From positions 1 through 38,444 of the forward strand of contig JBKKCR010000176.1 of NCBI GenBank assembly GCA_046712825.1: a DNA stretch of 38,444 nucleotides, in the 5' to 3' direction. Origin of the DNA: DATFGK01 sp046712825. Its GTDB lineage: Bacteria; Actinomycetota; AC-67. Positions 15,304 through 25,286 of the stretch are shown in pieces. The notes under the pieces were generated by a model. The model made no database searches, was not told the DNA's origin, and saw only the letters and a program-made list of their open reading frames with translations. Made by a program: the position numbers and the translations under genes. The first letter of the stretch is position 1. The number at the start of each line of letters is the position of its first letter.

Positions 15304-15942
15304 TTATTCCGCTTTCCAAAAGCCCTCGCCCGGGCCCGCGCCCTGAGGCGCCGGAGCCGGGTCCTCGGCGGCCAAGTCCCGAGTCATCCGTTCCACGACG
15401 GCGTTCCGTTGCGCCGGCAGCACGCTTTCGAGATCGACGGCCTCGAGGCCCAACAGCTGCTGCTCCAGGAAGGTGCGGATGCGCTTGCGGATGTCGACCT
15501 CCTGCCGGCGCAGCTCGGCGATGCGCTGTTGCGCGTCGGTCAGTGCGTTGGAAGCATCGGAGTCGATGTCCTTCGCGCGCCGCGCCGTGAGCTCGTCGAT
15601 CTCTCGCGCCCGCTGCTCGGCGCGCTGGACGAGTTCCGTTGCCCGGCGCTTCGCCTCCTCCAACGCCGCCTCGGCGGCCTTCCGTGCTGCCTCGATGCGT
15701 GCATCGTCCTCGCGAGCAGGCGCTGCCGACGACGCCGGCGCGGACGCGGATCCTGCTTGCCCGACTCGCGCGATCTCCTGCTGTAGCGCGGCGAGCTGCA
15801 CCTTCATCCGCTGGTTCTCCTGGTACAGCCGGGCGAACTCGACCGCTACCTCGTCGAGGAAGGTGTCGACGTCGTCCTCGTTGTAGCCGCGGAAAGCCTC
15901 TCGAAATTCCTTGTCCTGGATGTCCTGCGGCGAGACGGCCAT
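15304..15942 (-). CDS. divIVA: DivIVA/Wag31-family polar growth protein
   Basis: This 212-residue coiled-coil protein marks negative membrane curvature and organises polar growth or septation. The N-terminal lipid-binding domain is typical: residues 1-35 with DIQDKEFREAFRGYNEDDVDTFLDEV. A long coiled coil follows, interrupted by an Ala/Ser-rich linker (about 62-75). A second coiled coil (about 75-180) includes heptads around KRATELVQRAEQRAREID. The C-terminus is Pro/Gly-rich. It lies 26 bases after yggT and 30 bases before the next gene, all on the minus strand. No Shine-Dalgarno is visible before the ATG at 15942. In actinobacteria it sits at the end of the dcw-linked cluster, as here. Confidence 0.95.
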   Translation of the reverse strand: MAVSPQDIQDKEFREAFRGYNEDDVDTFLDEVAVEFARLYQENQRMKVQLAALQQEIARVGQAGSASAPASSAAPAREDDARIEAARKAAEAALEEAKRRATELVQRAEQRAREIDELTARRAKDIDSDASNALTDAQQRIAELRRQEVDIRKRIRTFLEQQLLGLEAVDLESVLPAQRNAVVERMTRDLAAEDPAPAPQGAGPGEGFWKAE

Positions 15943-15968
15943 GCGGACAGATTAACAGGCCGGGCCCA

Positions 15969-16229
15969 TTAACAGATCCCCTGGCTTCGAAGGATCGGGA
16001 TGATGACGAAGTCGATCGCGATGAAGATCAGGATGGGTGACAGATCCAGGGCCGCCCCACCCATGCGCAGCGGCGGGAGGAGCGGGCGCACCAGCCGCAA
16101 CACCGGATCGGTGATCGCGAACAGGAACACGTAGATCGGCCTGGCCCAGTCGGGTGGGTGCGGGAACCAGGAAAGCAGCAATCGAACGAAGAGCAAGAAC
16201 GAGTAGATGCCCAGAAGCGTGCAGATCAT
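15969..16229 (-). CDS. yggT: YggT family membrane protein
   Basis: This 86-residue protein has two hydrophobic segments (about 3-21 and 64-82) around the YggT signature, SWFPHPPDW followed by PIYVFLFAITDPVLRLVRPLLPP. The family is broadly conserved beside sepF, and is linked to cell division and, in some bacteria, to osmotic or ion homeostasis, but its molecular role is unsettled. AGGGGG lies about 9 bases before the ATG. It follows sepF by 33 bases and precedes divIVA by 26 bases, the usual actinobacterial order. Confidence 0.93.
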   Translation of the reverse strand: MICTLLGIYSFLLFVRLLLSWFPHPPDWARPIYVFLFAITDPVLRLVRPLLPPLRMGGAALDLSPILIFIAIDFVIIPILRSQGIC

Positions 16230-16262
16230 GCCGTTGTTCCCCCTGCCCGCCGGGGCGCCACG

Positions 16263-16742
16263 CTAGAAGTCGTTGAAGAAGCCGTGTTCCGCTAGGCGGC
16301 GCTTCTCGTCCGCGGAGATCTCCACGTTGAAGGGGGTGATGAGGTATACGGCGTCGGCGACCTTCTGCATCCGGCCGTTCAGCCCGTAGACGAGACCCGA
16401 AGCGAAGTGCAGGATCTTTGGCGCGTGCTTGGGCTCGGTGAGGCGGAGATTGATGATCACCGGGACGCCGGACTTCAAGCGGTCGGCGAACTCCTGCGCG
16501 TCGTCGTAGATACGCGGCTCGACCACGTGCACCTGCCGTGGCGGACCCGCCGTTCCGAGCGACCGAACGACGCCGCGGCCGGCGGGGTGGGTCGTCTCAC
16601 GAGCCTCCTCGCGGCGAAGCGTGCGGACCATGCGCGTGGGCTCTTCGACCTTACCGTCGTCGGGATGCTGCATCTCCTCGAGCTCCTCGTCCTCCTCCAT
16701 GAGGCCGAGGTAGACGAGAGACCGCTTCCACATACCACCCAT
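16263..16742 (-). CDS. sepF: Cell division protein SepF
   Basis: This 159-residue protein anchors FtsZ to the membrane in bacteria that lack FtsA, as here. An N-terminal amphipathic segment (MGGMWKRSLVYLGL) is followed by an acidic/basic linker (about 16-68). The conserved SepF core (about 70-150) contains PRIYDDAQEFADRLKSG, VIINLRLTE and RMQKVADAVYLITPFNVEIS. The start at 16742 has GGGAGG seven bases upstream. The gene lies 108 bases after yggS and 33 before yggT, on the same strand as ftsZ. Confidence 0.96.
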   Translation of the reverse strand: MGGMWKRSLVYLGLMEEDEELEEMQHPDDGKVEEPTRMVRTLRREEARETTHPAGRGVVRSLGTAGPPRQVHVVEPRIYDDAQEFADRLKSGVPVIINLRLTEPKHAPKILHFASGLVYGLNGRMQKVADAVYLITPFNVEISADEKRRLAEHGFFNDF

Positions 16743-16850
16743 CGTTTCGCCTCCCGATAGTTCCTGTCGGTCATAGAGATTACGGCAAAGGGGCCGCCGG
16801 AGGCCCGAAGCACGCGTGCCCGGCCCTGGAGAGGCCCCGGCCTGTCGTCC

Positions 16851-17567
16851 TCACCGCCGCGGCCCGAAGATCGCGGTGCCTACCCGAACGATCGTCGCCC
16901 CCTCCTCGACGGCGACCTCGAAGTCCGACGTCATACCCATGGACAGCTCTTCGAGACTGCCTCCGCCGAGCTCCCCTCGGAGCCGGTCTCGTAGTTCCCG
17001 GAGGCCCGCGAACGCCGCCCGCGATACGACACCCGAGCCCACCGGCGCGATCGTCATCAGGCCTTTCAGCCGGATCCCAGGCAGACCGGCCAGCGACGCC
17101 ACCAGGCTCCAAGCGCCTATCGGGTCGACGCCGTGTTTCGAGGCTTCACCCGAGACGTTGACCTCGACCAGGACATCTTGGACCACCCCCTCGGATGCGG
17201 CCCGGTCCGATATCGTCCGGCCGAGCTCGGCGGAATCGACGCTGTGGATCAAGGCGACCCGGCCGGCGACGAGCTTCACCTTGTTGCGCTGGAGCGTTCC
17301 GATGAAGTGCCATCGGGCGTCCGTCGAAACGCCCGCCAGCGCCTGCAGCTTCGTGGCCAGCTCCCGTGCGCGGTTTTCGCCCAGGTCGGTCGCTCCGGCG
17401 TCGAGCACCATGCGGATCCTGTCGGGGGGGACCTCCTTGGTGACGACCACGAGCCGCACCGTCACCGGATCTCGGCCGGAGCCCCGCGCGGCGTCCGCGA
17501 TGCGCGCGCGAACCTCGTCGAGTCGTTGAGCGACTCCCGCTCCGCTGCTCACCCCGCCTTTGCTCAT
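16851..17567 (-). CDS. yggS: PLP homeostasis protein YggS/PLPBP
   Basis: This 238-residue pyridoxal-phosphate-binding protein has the fold type III alanine-racemase-like barrel of the YggS/PROSC family, which buffers free PLP. Lys44 (VVTKEV) is the PLP Schiff-base lysine. Other family marks are GENRARE, WHFIGTLQRNK, HSVDS, VNVSGE and a C-terminal LSMGMTSDFEVAVEEGATIVRVGTA region that binds phosphate. The ATG start at 17567 overlaps the pgeF stop as ATGA. The frame upstream of this ATG is open but runs antisense-like through pgeF and shows no conservation, so it was not used. Confidence 0.95.
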   Translation of the reverse strand: MSKGGVSSGAGVAQRLDEVRARIADAARGSGRDPVTVRLVVVTKEVPPDRIRMVLDAGATDLGENRARELATKLQALAGVSTDARWHFIGTLQRNKVKLVAGRVALIHSVDSAELGRTISDRAASEGVVQDVLVEVNVSGEASKHGVDPIGAWSLVASLAGLPGIRLKGLMTIAPVGSGVVSRAAFAGLRELRDRLRGELGGGSLEELSMGMTSDFEVAVEEGATIVRVGTAIFGPRR

Positions 17568-18274
17568 CTCGGATCCATCCTCGCGATCAGGCCTTGCCGG
17601 CCGCGGGCACCCGCGCGATGGGAGTAGAAGCGGTCGGGTTCGCACTTCGTGCACAGTGCGGCCGGCCAGACCTCGCGGACGCCGGCCCGAGCGAGCGCCG
17701 TGGTCGCGCTGCGCCACAGGTCGAGGGTCGTTCGGTCGCCGCGTCGGTAGACGACCTCGCCGAGTCGCTCGGTCGCGGATGCCGCCACGTCTTCGCCCAC
17801 CTCGTAGCAACACGGGCCGATCGACGGACCGATGAAGGCAGCGAGCGTGTCGGGCGAGCCGATCGCCCGAACCGCCTGCTCGATCATCCCGGCGATGAGG
17901 CCGCGCCACCCGGCGTGGACGACGGCGATGCGGCGGCCCGACGGATCGGCGAGAAGGATCGGCACGCAGTCGGCGGTCACGACGACGAGGGCGACATCGG
18001 GCTCTTCGGTCCAGAGCGCGTCGGCATCCGGCACGACGTTGGCCGGGGAGTCCCATCCGGCGCCGCGCTCCGGCCCGCCGACCTTCACGACGTGCGTACC
18101 GTGAACCTGGCGTGCCCCGGTCCAGGATCTCAATGGGGCGCCGACGAGCCCAAGCGCCCGCGTCCGGTTACGCCGCACGAGCTCGGCGTCGTCCCCCGAG
18201 GAATACGAGAGGTTGAGCGAGGCGAACGGAGCATCGCTGACGCCGCCGTGACGGGTCGTGAACGCCGTCCGGAT
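17564..18274 (-). CDS. pgeF: PgeF-like peptidoglycan editing / laccase-domain protein (start unclear)
   Basis: Copper/zinc-binding protein of the YfiH/PgeF (DUF152) family, implicated in correcting peptidoglycan stems and in purine nucleoside hydrolysis. Conserved features are RTAFTTRHGGVS, ARQVHG, VVTADCVPILLAD, VVHAGWRG and IGPCCYEVG; the metal ligands are in the QVH, ADC and HAGW motifs. The conserved N-terminus reaches about 18274, yet no ATG, GTG or TTG occurs in this frame between there and the upstream stop inside ftsZ. The first usable start, GTG at 18178, would delete about 32 conserved residues. Possible explanations are a rare start codon (for example TTA at 18304 or ATC at 18274), a sequencing indel, or frameshifting from ftsZ. 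The end given here is the extent of recognisable homology. Confidence 0.85.
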   Translation of the reverse strand: MRTAFTTRHGGVSDAPFASLNLSYSSGDDAELVRRNRTRALGLVGAPLRSWTGARQVHGTHVVKVGGPERGAGWDSPANVVPDADALWTEEPDVALVVVTADCVPILLADPSGRRIAVVHAGWRGLIAGMIEQAVRAIGSPDTLAAFIGPSIGPCCYEVGEDVAASATERLGEVVYRRGDRTTLDLWRSATTALARAGVREVWPAALCTKCEPDRFYSHRAGARGRQGLIARMDPR

Positions 18275-18311
18275 ACCGGAAAGGGCGAGCGCCGGGACGG
18301 TTAAGTACGCC

Positions 18312-18328
18312 CCGGGGCTCGCCCCCGG
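18312..18328 (-). promoter_or_regulatory. GC hairpin between ftsZ and pgeF
   Basis: CCGGGG-GCGAG-CCCCGG forms a perfect 6-bp stem about 50 bases after the ftsZ stop and directly before the conserved start of pgeF. It may act as a partial terminator of ftsZ or influence initiation of pgeF. There is no T-tract. Confidence 0.4.
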
Positions 18329-18377
18329 CTCCTGGGGGAAGGTCCGCCAAGCGAACGTGGGCGGTTCCCCCCGCTTG

Positions 18378-19460
18378 TTACCGGCGAAGGAACGAGGGGA
18401 TGTCCTCGAGCTCCTCGTCGGCGTCGAACACGAGCGTCCGGCGTGCCGGCTGCCCGAGCTCCTCTTCTTCCTCTTCGAGCGCGAGCGACGTCGTTACCTC
18501 GCGCGTCGACCAACGCTCGAAGCCCGCGGCGATGACCGTTACCCGCACCTCGTCACCGAGCGAGTCGTCGATCGCGGCACCGAAGATCACGTTCGCCTCG
18601 GGGTGCGCGTGGTCGGAGATGATCCGCGCGGCCTCGTTCACCTCGTAGAGGGTGAGATCGCTTCCGCCGGTGATGTTGAGCAGGATGCCGCGTGCCCCAT
18701 CGATCGAGGACTCGAGCAACGGGCTCGAGATCGCCGCACGAGCTGCCTCGACGGCGCGGTTGTCACCGCGTGCGTTTCCGACACCCATCAGCGCGGAGCC
18801 GGCGTCGGTGAGGATCGCCTTCACGTCGGCGAAGTCCAGGTTGATAAGACCGGGCGTCGTGATGAGATCGGTGATGCCCTGGACACCCTGCAGCAGAACG
18901 GTGTCGGCCATCTTGAACGCGTCGAGGATCGTCGTCGTCTCGTCGGCGACGTCGAGCAGACGGTCGTTGGGGATGATGATGAGCGTGTCGACCTTCTGTT
19001 TCAGGTCCTGGATGCCACGCTCCGCCTGCTCGGCCCGCACCTTGCGCTCGAACGAGAAGGGACGGGTCACGACGCCGATCGTCAGTGCGCCCATGCCCTT
19101 CGCTATCTCCGCGACGATCGGGGCGCCGCCGGTGCCGGTGCCGCCGCCTTCTCCTGCGGTGACGAAGACCATGTCGGCCCCGCGAAGGACCTCTTCGATG
19201 GTCTCCCGTGCTTCCTCTACGGCTCTTCGTCCCATCTCGGGATCCGAGCCTGCACCAAGGCCGCGGGTGATCTCCCTGCCGATGTCGAGCTTCAGATCGG
19301 CATCCGACATCAGAAGCGCCTGAGCGTCGGTGTTGATAGCGATGAACTCGACGCCACGAAGACCTTCTTCGATCATTCGGTTGACGGCGTTGACTCCGCC
19401 GCCGCCGATCCCCACGACCTTGATGACCGCGAGGTAATTCTGAGGCGTGGTGGCTGCCAT
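18378..19460 (-). CDS. ftsZ: Cell division GTPase FtsZ
   Basis: This 360-residue tubulin homologue forms the Z-ring. The N-terminal GTP-binding domain has GIGGGGVNAVNRM (18-29) and the tubulin signature GGGTGTG (105-111). The T7 loop region NLDFADVKAIL is intact. The C-terminal peptide (DIPSFLRR), which binds SepF and other partners, is at the extreme end after a short acidic linker rich in Glu. At 360 residues it is on the short side, mostly because of that linker. ATG 19460 is preceded by GGAGGGG. Transcription appears independent of the upstream mur genes: an intrinsic terminator follows ftsQ and a promoter lies about 250 bases upstream of ftsZ. It overlaps no gene. Confidence 0.98.
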   Translation of the reverse strand: MAATTPQNYLAVIKVVGIGGGGVNAVNRMIEEGLRGVEFIAINTDAQALLMSDADLKLDIGREITRGLGAGSDPEMGRRAVEEARETIEEVLRGADMVFVTAGEGGGTGTGGAPIVAEIAKGMGALTIGVVTRPFSFERKVRAEQAERGIQDLKQKVDTLIIIPNDRLLDVADETTTILDAFKMADTVLLQGVQGITDLITTPGLINLDFADVKAILTDAGSALMGVGNARGDNRAVEAARAAISSPLLESSIDGARGILLNITGGSDLTLYEVNEAARIISDHAHPEANVIFGAAIDDSLGDEVRVTVIAAGFERWSTREVTTSLALEEEEEELGQPARRTLVFDADEELEDIPSFLRR

Positions 19461-19506
19461 GCGCGACCCCTCCTATGGCCAGTACGTCTCTTCTTCTCTC
19501 CCCAGG

Positions 19507-19542
19507 CCTCAAGCATGGTTGAAGCTCAACCGCTACTTGAGG
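19507..19542 (-). promoter_or_regulatory. Nested stem-loop in the ftsZ leader
   Basis: CCTCAAG...CTTGAGG encloses GGTTGA...TCAACC, so the element can form a 13-bp interrupted stem. It lies about 50-80 bases before the ftsZ start codon within the predicted leader of about 240 bases. It could be a regulator-binding palindrome or an RNA structure controlling ftsZ. Confidence 0.5.
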
Positions 19543-19708
19543 GCCCGCCCCCGCTCGTCGCGGATGGCGCGCACGCCTGCGGCACTGTGTCCGTAGGCGC
19601 TGGGGAAGGACGCGCCGGGGAAGGTTTTCCGCGGTATTCGCAGGTCCGGGAGGCCCCTAACCCTCAACGGTAGGCTGAGTGTTATGTAAACCTCACCTGA
19701 CGGTGCAG

Positions 19709-19737
19709 ACACTACCGAGGCCTCATCTTTAAGTCAA
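19709..19737 (-). promoter_or_regulatory. Putative promoter of ftsZ
   Basis: TTGACT (19737-19732), a 17-base spacer and TAGTGT (19714-19709) on the minus strand predict transcription starting near 19702. It lies just beyond the terminator that ends the ftsQ transcript. The long untranslated leader of about 240 bases includes the nested stem-loop at 19507-19542. Confidence 0.6.
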
Positions 19738-19749
19738 GATGAAGCCGGG

Positions 19750-19776
19750 AAAAAAACGGAGGGCCTTCTCTAGGCC
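19750..19776 (-). terminator. Intrinsic terminator ending the dcw operon after ftsQ
   Basis: The minus strand carries GGCCT-AGAGA-AGGCC (19776-19762), which includes the ftsQ stop codon, followed by CTCCG and a run of seven T (19756-19750). The stem is short but the T-tract is clear. It would separate ftsQ transcription from ftsZ. Confidence 0.55.
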
Positions 19777-20549
19777 GCGACGGCGGCCGGGCGCCCCGGG
19801 GATCGCACGTCGATCGTCGACAGACGTTCCTTAGCGGCTTTGGCCCGCTCCATCACCAGGCGGATCGCCTCGATCTTCTGGTCGATCCGGTCGAAGCGGC
19901 CGAACTTGATCGTCAGGCCTCCCCGCACCAGCGTGAAGCTCCCGGCCGTTACATCCACGAGGCTTGGACCGTCTCGCAGCGCGGCGGGGAGGGCGGCCCA
20001 CAGCGACATCGCGTTGCCCACGTCCGCCGTATGGATCCGATCGCCGGCCCCGTCGGGCGCGCGCGACAAGGACCGAACCGTCGGAAGGGAGGGGTCGAGT
20101 TCGGCTGCCGGCTCGAGCACGACCGCTTCCGCGTCGAGGTAGTAAAGCCCGTGGATCGTCTCGAGCACGAACGCCGGGCTCCGTTCGGTTACCAGGATCC
20201 GCACCCGCGACGGTGCCGGCTTGGTGACATCGACGGTGCGGACCAAGGGAAGGCGCGCCACCCGCGCCTCGACCGCATCGAGGTCGAGCGAAAGCATGTT
20301 GGCTCCGGCCTTCAGCCCGCTCGCACGAACGATGTCGGTGTGCGACAGCGTCTTGACCCCGGCAACTTCGATGCCCTCGAGCGCGAACAGCGACGATCGC
20401 GCGAGCATCCAACCCCCAGTCGCCGTCAGCCCGAGCATGACGACGGTGATCGTCACGCGGCGCCGGCGGCGTTGCCGCGCGCGGCGCACGTCACGCCGTC
20501 GCGATGCGAACCGCGGGGTCCGGAGAACCTTAGCGGGCTGACGCGCCAT
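19770..20549 (-). CDS. ftsQ: Cell division protein FtsQ (POTRA domain)
   Basis: This 259-residue bitopic membrane protein links the early and late divisome. A strongly basic cytoplasmic segment of about 30 residues (RRRDVRRARQRRRRR) is followed by one transmembrane helix (about 33-51). A POTRA domain (EGIEVAGVKTLSHTDIV..., about 57-125) and the FtsQ beta domain with VRILVTERSPAFVLE come next. ATG 20549 is selected over the GTG at 20570 because AGGAGG lies six bases before it. The gene start overlaps the end of murB by 20 bases. Its stop codon is embedded in an intrinsic terminator. Confidence 0.93.
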   Translation of the reverse strand: MARQPAKVLRTPRFASRRRDVRRARQRRRRRVTITVVMLGLTATGGWMLARSSLFALEGIEVAGVKTLSHTDIVRASGLKAGANMLSLDLDAVEARVARLPLVRTVDVTKPAPSRVRILVTERSPAFVLETIHGLYYLDAEAVVLEPAAELDPSLPTVRSLSRAPDGAGDRIHTADVGNAMSLWAALPAALRDGPSLVDVTAGSFTLVRGGLTIKFGRFDRIDQKIEAIRLVMERAKAAKERLSTIDVRSPGRPAAVAA

Positions 20550-21470
20550 CTTCGACCTCCTCGAATTCACCCACGAGACGAACTTCCGGCTCGAGCTCGA
20601 CCCCCGTCTCTTCCTTGACGCGTCGTTGGATGCGGCGGATCAACGTATAGACGTCGTCGGCCCGTGCTCCGGCCGAGGCCACGATGAAGTTCGCGTGAAT
20701 CTCAGAGATCTGAGCGCCGCCGACCCGCAAGCCCTTGCCGCAGACCTGCTCGATGATCCGACCGGCGGCATCGCCGGGTGGGTTCTTGAAGACGCTCCCG
20801 GCGTTTGGAAGGTTCAGCGGCTGATTCGCGCGGCGCCATTCCCTCGCCTCACGAAGCTTGTCCTTGATCTCCGATTCGTCGCCGGGCGTGAGCGCGAACC
20901 CGGCGCCGACGACCACGGCGTCGGCCGGCAGGTCGGTCGACCGGTACGAGAACCCCAGCCGTCCGGCGGGGATGCGTTCCCGGGCTGCCGAGCCGATGCG
21001 GAAGACGTCGGCCTCGCGGAGCACCTCGCCCACGGAATGTCCGTGGGCGCCTGCGTTCATCCGAACGGCCCCGCCGACCGAGGCCGGGATGGCGACCGCG
21101 AACTCCAAGCCGGCGAGGGAGTGCTGTCCGGACAGGACGGCGACGCTCGGCAGGGGCACCCCGGCTCCCGCCTCGATGCGGGAGCCTTCGACGCGCGTCC
21201 AACGGAACCCGGCCCCCAGCCGGACCGCGACGCCGGGAAAGCCACGATCGGACACGAGCATGTTCGAGCCCCTCCCGAGCATGAGGAGCGGAAGACCGGA
21301 CGCTTCCAGGGCCTTGGCGAGGGCGACCAGGTCTTGGTCCCCTTCCGCTTCGAGGAACACGGCGGCATCCCCGCCGAGGCCATAGGAGGTGAGCGGCCCG
21401 ACGGCGTGATCGCGCTCGACGCGTCCGTGGGCGCCGGCCCGCAAGATCTCGGCGGCGCGATCGGCCGGGC

Positions 21471-21474
<4 letters not shown>
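20530..21474 (-). CDS. murB: UDP-N-acetylmuramate dehydrogenase
   Basis: This 314-residue FAD enzyme reduces UDP-GlcNAc-enolpyruvate to UDP-MurNAc. The FAD-binding part shows SYGLGGDA (30-37), LGRGSNMLV (66-74) and IPASVGGAVRMNAGAHG. The substrate side has SYRSTDLP, NLPNAGSVFKNP with the catalytic serine, and a GAQISEIHANFIV stretch near the end. The GTG start overlaps the murC stop as GTGA. The 3' end overlaps ftsQ by 20 bases. Confidence 0.96.
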
Positions 21475-22878
<1,404 letters not shown>

Positions 22879-22886
<8 letters not shown>

Positions 22887-24009
22887 CTCGTCTCCCGAGC
22901 TCCAATACCCACGTCGCCAGGTCGTCGGCGGCCGAAGGTTTCGCGAAGCTCCGCGCTCGGTCCGCCATCTTCTCTCGCGCGGCTTCATCGTCCAGCAGCC
23001 GCTCGAGCGCGGGGCCGAGTGAGTCCGCTGTCGCGTCTCGATCGAGCACGATCTCGGCTCCGCCTTCGCGCGCCAGCGCGCGAGCGTTGGCTTCTTGATG
23101 GTTCGCCCGTGCGTAGGGATACGGCACGAGGATCGAGGGCAGGCCGACCGCAGCGAGCTCCATGACGCTCGCCGCGCCGGCCCGGCACAGGGCGACGTCG
23201 GCCGCGGCGTACGCGTGCTCGACCTTCTCCAGGTAGTCGACGCACCGGATCAGCAGCGCGTGCCCGCCGGCCGCCTCATCGAGCCGTTCACGCAGGGCTT
23301 CACCGTGCAGGCGCCCGGCCGACACGAAGACTTGGAGATCCGCCCTATCGCGCCAGCGTTCCGCGAGGCCGACCACGGCGTCGTTCAGGCGGGCCGCGCC
23401 GAGGCTCCCGCCCATCACGAGCAAGGTCCGTCTCGAGGCGTCGAGCGCCAGCGCCCCGATCGCTTCAGGCCGCATGGCCGCGCGATCGAGCCCGGCGATC
23501 TGCTCGCGAAGCGGATTGCCGAGCACGCGCACCTCTATCCCGCGCGAGAACTTCTCGCGCGTCTCGGGGAAGGTGACGGCGATGCGCCGCGCGGAACGTG
23601 CGCCGATCACGTTGGCGATGCCCGGGATCGCATTCTGCTCGTGAAGGACGGCAGGCAGGCGACGGGAACGGGCCGCCAGCACGACCGGCAGGCTGGCGTA
23701 TCCACCCATCCCCACCACGACATCCGGCGCGATCCTGCCGAGCATCGCGCGAGCGCGCGCCGTCGCCAGGGCGGCCGAAGGCGGCGCCAGGAACCGTTTC
23801 GCGCCGAGCGTCCGGGACCATGGGATCACGTCGATCATCTCGAGCGGGTATCCGGCTCCCGGGACCGCGTCCTTCTCGATGCCACGCGGCGTCCCGATGA
23901 ACGTGACGCGCACATCCGGCCGGGCGCGTCGCAACGCGTCGGCCAGCGCGATGCCGGGGTAGACGTGCCCGGCCGTTCCACCCGCTGCGATCACGATGCT
24001 CGTGCTCAC
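22879..24009 (-). CDS. murG: MurG glycosyltransferase (lipid II synthesis)
   Basis: This 376-residue peripheral membrane enzyme adds GlcNAc to lipid I. The N-terminal Rossmann domain shows AAGGTAGHVYPG, with His15 in the G-loop. MGGYASLPVVLAA and LHEQNAIPG lie in the middle. In the C-terminal domain MGGSLGAARLN, SVMELAAVGLPSILVPYPYA and NHQEANA form the UDP-GlcNAc site. GTG 24009 overlaps the ftsW stop as GTGA and matches the expected N-terminus. The frame is open upstream through ftsW but not conserved. Confidence 0.96.
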
Positions 24010-25286
24010 CGTCGGGCCGTCGAGGGGCGGGAAGTCGCCCGCGCACGGTCTGCCCGCTGGGTCGCCACGCGGAGCGCCCGCCGCGGTTTCTGCGCCTTCG
24101 CCTTCGAGGTGCCCGGCGGCGGCCACTGCTCTTGGCGCGCGATGTTGGCGAGGATCCCGATCCCGATGAGCGAGACGACCAAGGCAGACCCGCCGAACGA
24201 CACCAGGGGAAGCGGAACCCCGGTGATCGGCAACAAGCCGGTGACGGCGCCCATGTTGACGATCGCCTGTCCGACGATCCAGGTGGTCACGCCGATGGCC
24301 ACGAGTCGCCCGAACGCGTCCGGGGCCCGACGCGCCGTTCGCACGCCGAGGTAAGCGAACCCGACGAAGAGCCCGATGACCATCATCGTCCCGATGAGGC
24401 CGAGTTCTTCCCCGAGGATGGCGAAGATGAAGTCGGTGTGCGCGTTGGGGACGTAGAGCCATTTCTGCCGCGAGGCGCCGAGCCCGACGCCGAAGAATCC
24501 TCCGGAACCCAGCGCGATCAACGATTGAACCGCCTGGTATCCCGAATTCAGCGGGTCGGCGAACGGATTAAGGAACGCGAAGATGCGCGCGCGGCGGTAG
24601 CCCTCCGCGAGCGCCATCCCGCCGGCGCCCAACAATCCGACCACCCCGAGGCCGGCGATGAGAGGGAGCGGGAGGCCGCCGACGAAGATCACGACGAACA
24701 CGATCGCGGCCACGATCAGCGTGGTGCCGAGGTCGGGCTGCAGCATGATGAGCCCAGCGACGATGGTCACGAGCACCCCGAGCGGCAGGATCACCTCGCG
24801 CAGGGTCGTCATCCTTCCGTTCTTGCGCACGACCACGTCCGCGGCGACGAGTAGGAGCGCGAGCTTCGCGATCTCCGAGGGCTGGATACGCAGGCTTCCG
24901 AAACCGAGCCATCGGCTGGACCCACCCACCCGCGTCCCGAACGAGGGGTGAAGCACCAGCACGAGACCGCCGATCGTGGCCAGGAGCACGATCCATCCGA
25001 GCCCGCGCCAACGGTGATAATCGATCCGGCTCGCCACGAACATCGCCGCGACTCCGATGACGGCCCACATGACCTGACGCTGGAAGAACATGAACGACGA
25101 CCCGTATCGTGTGTAGGACGAAACGGAGGAGGCCGAAAGGATCATCACGAGCCCGAAGCCGAGCAGGATGGCCGTGATGGACATCATCAAGTAGTAGGTG
25201 CGCGTCCCCGTGCCGGCACCGGCCTTCTTTCCCGTTGCCCGCGCACGCTGCCAGATCCTGGTCTTGGCGAGCTCCACGACCGTCAC
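24006..25286 (-). CDS. ftsW: FtsW/SEDS peptidoglycan glycosyltransferase
   Basis: This 426-residue polytopic protein polymerises glycan strands at the septum with FtsI. About ten hydrophobic segments are visible. SEDS signatures include FGLVMILSASSVSS near the first helix, FFQRQVMWAVIG, WLGFGSLRIQPSEIAKLALLL and the C-terminal GVPLPLVSFGGSALV. Its N-terminus is basic and extends about 30 residues before the first helix. A Lys/Arg-rich cytoplasmic tail follows the last helix. The GTG start at 25286 overlaps the murD stop as GTGA, with GGAGGGGGGAA upstream inside murD. RodA is the alternative for this fold, but the dcw position supports FtsW. Confidence 0.95.
   Translation of the reverse strand: MTVVELAKTRIWQRARATGKKAGAGTGTRTYYLMMSITAILLGFGLVMILSASSVSSYTRYGSSFMFFQRQVMWAVIGVAAMFVASRIDYHRWRGLGWIVLLATIGGLVLVLHPSFGTRVGGSSRWLGFGSLRIQPSEIAKLALLLVAADVVVRKNGRMTTLREVILPLGVLVTIVAGLIMLQPDLGTTLIVAAIVFVVIFVGGLPLPLIAGLGVVGLLGAGGMALAEGYRRARIFAFLNPFADPLNSGYQAVQSLIALGSGGFFGVGLGASRQKWLYVPNAHTDFIFAILGEELGLIGTMMVIGLFVGFAYLGVRTARRAPDAFGRLVAIGVTTWIVGQAIVNMGAVTGLLPITGVPLPLVSFGGSALVVSLIGIGILANIARQEQWPPPGTSKAKAQKPRRALRVATQRADRARATSRPSTARR

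Noticed and set aside
15949..15977. Leaderless promoter for divIVA (TAATCT six bases before the ATG)
   Set aside because: The -10-like hexamer lacks any -35 partner, and the gene probably belongs to the sepF-yggT transcript.
16851..18056. Possible fused long protein covering pgeF and yggS
   Set aside because: The N-terminal part is an out-of-frame reading of pgeF; yggS has its own ATG overlapping the pgeF stop.
18258..19673. 471-codon plus-strand frame opposite ftsZ
   Set aside because: FtsZ on the minus strand is certain, and the plus frame has no conserved motif.
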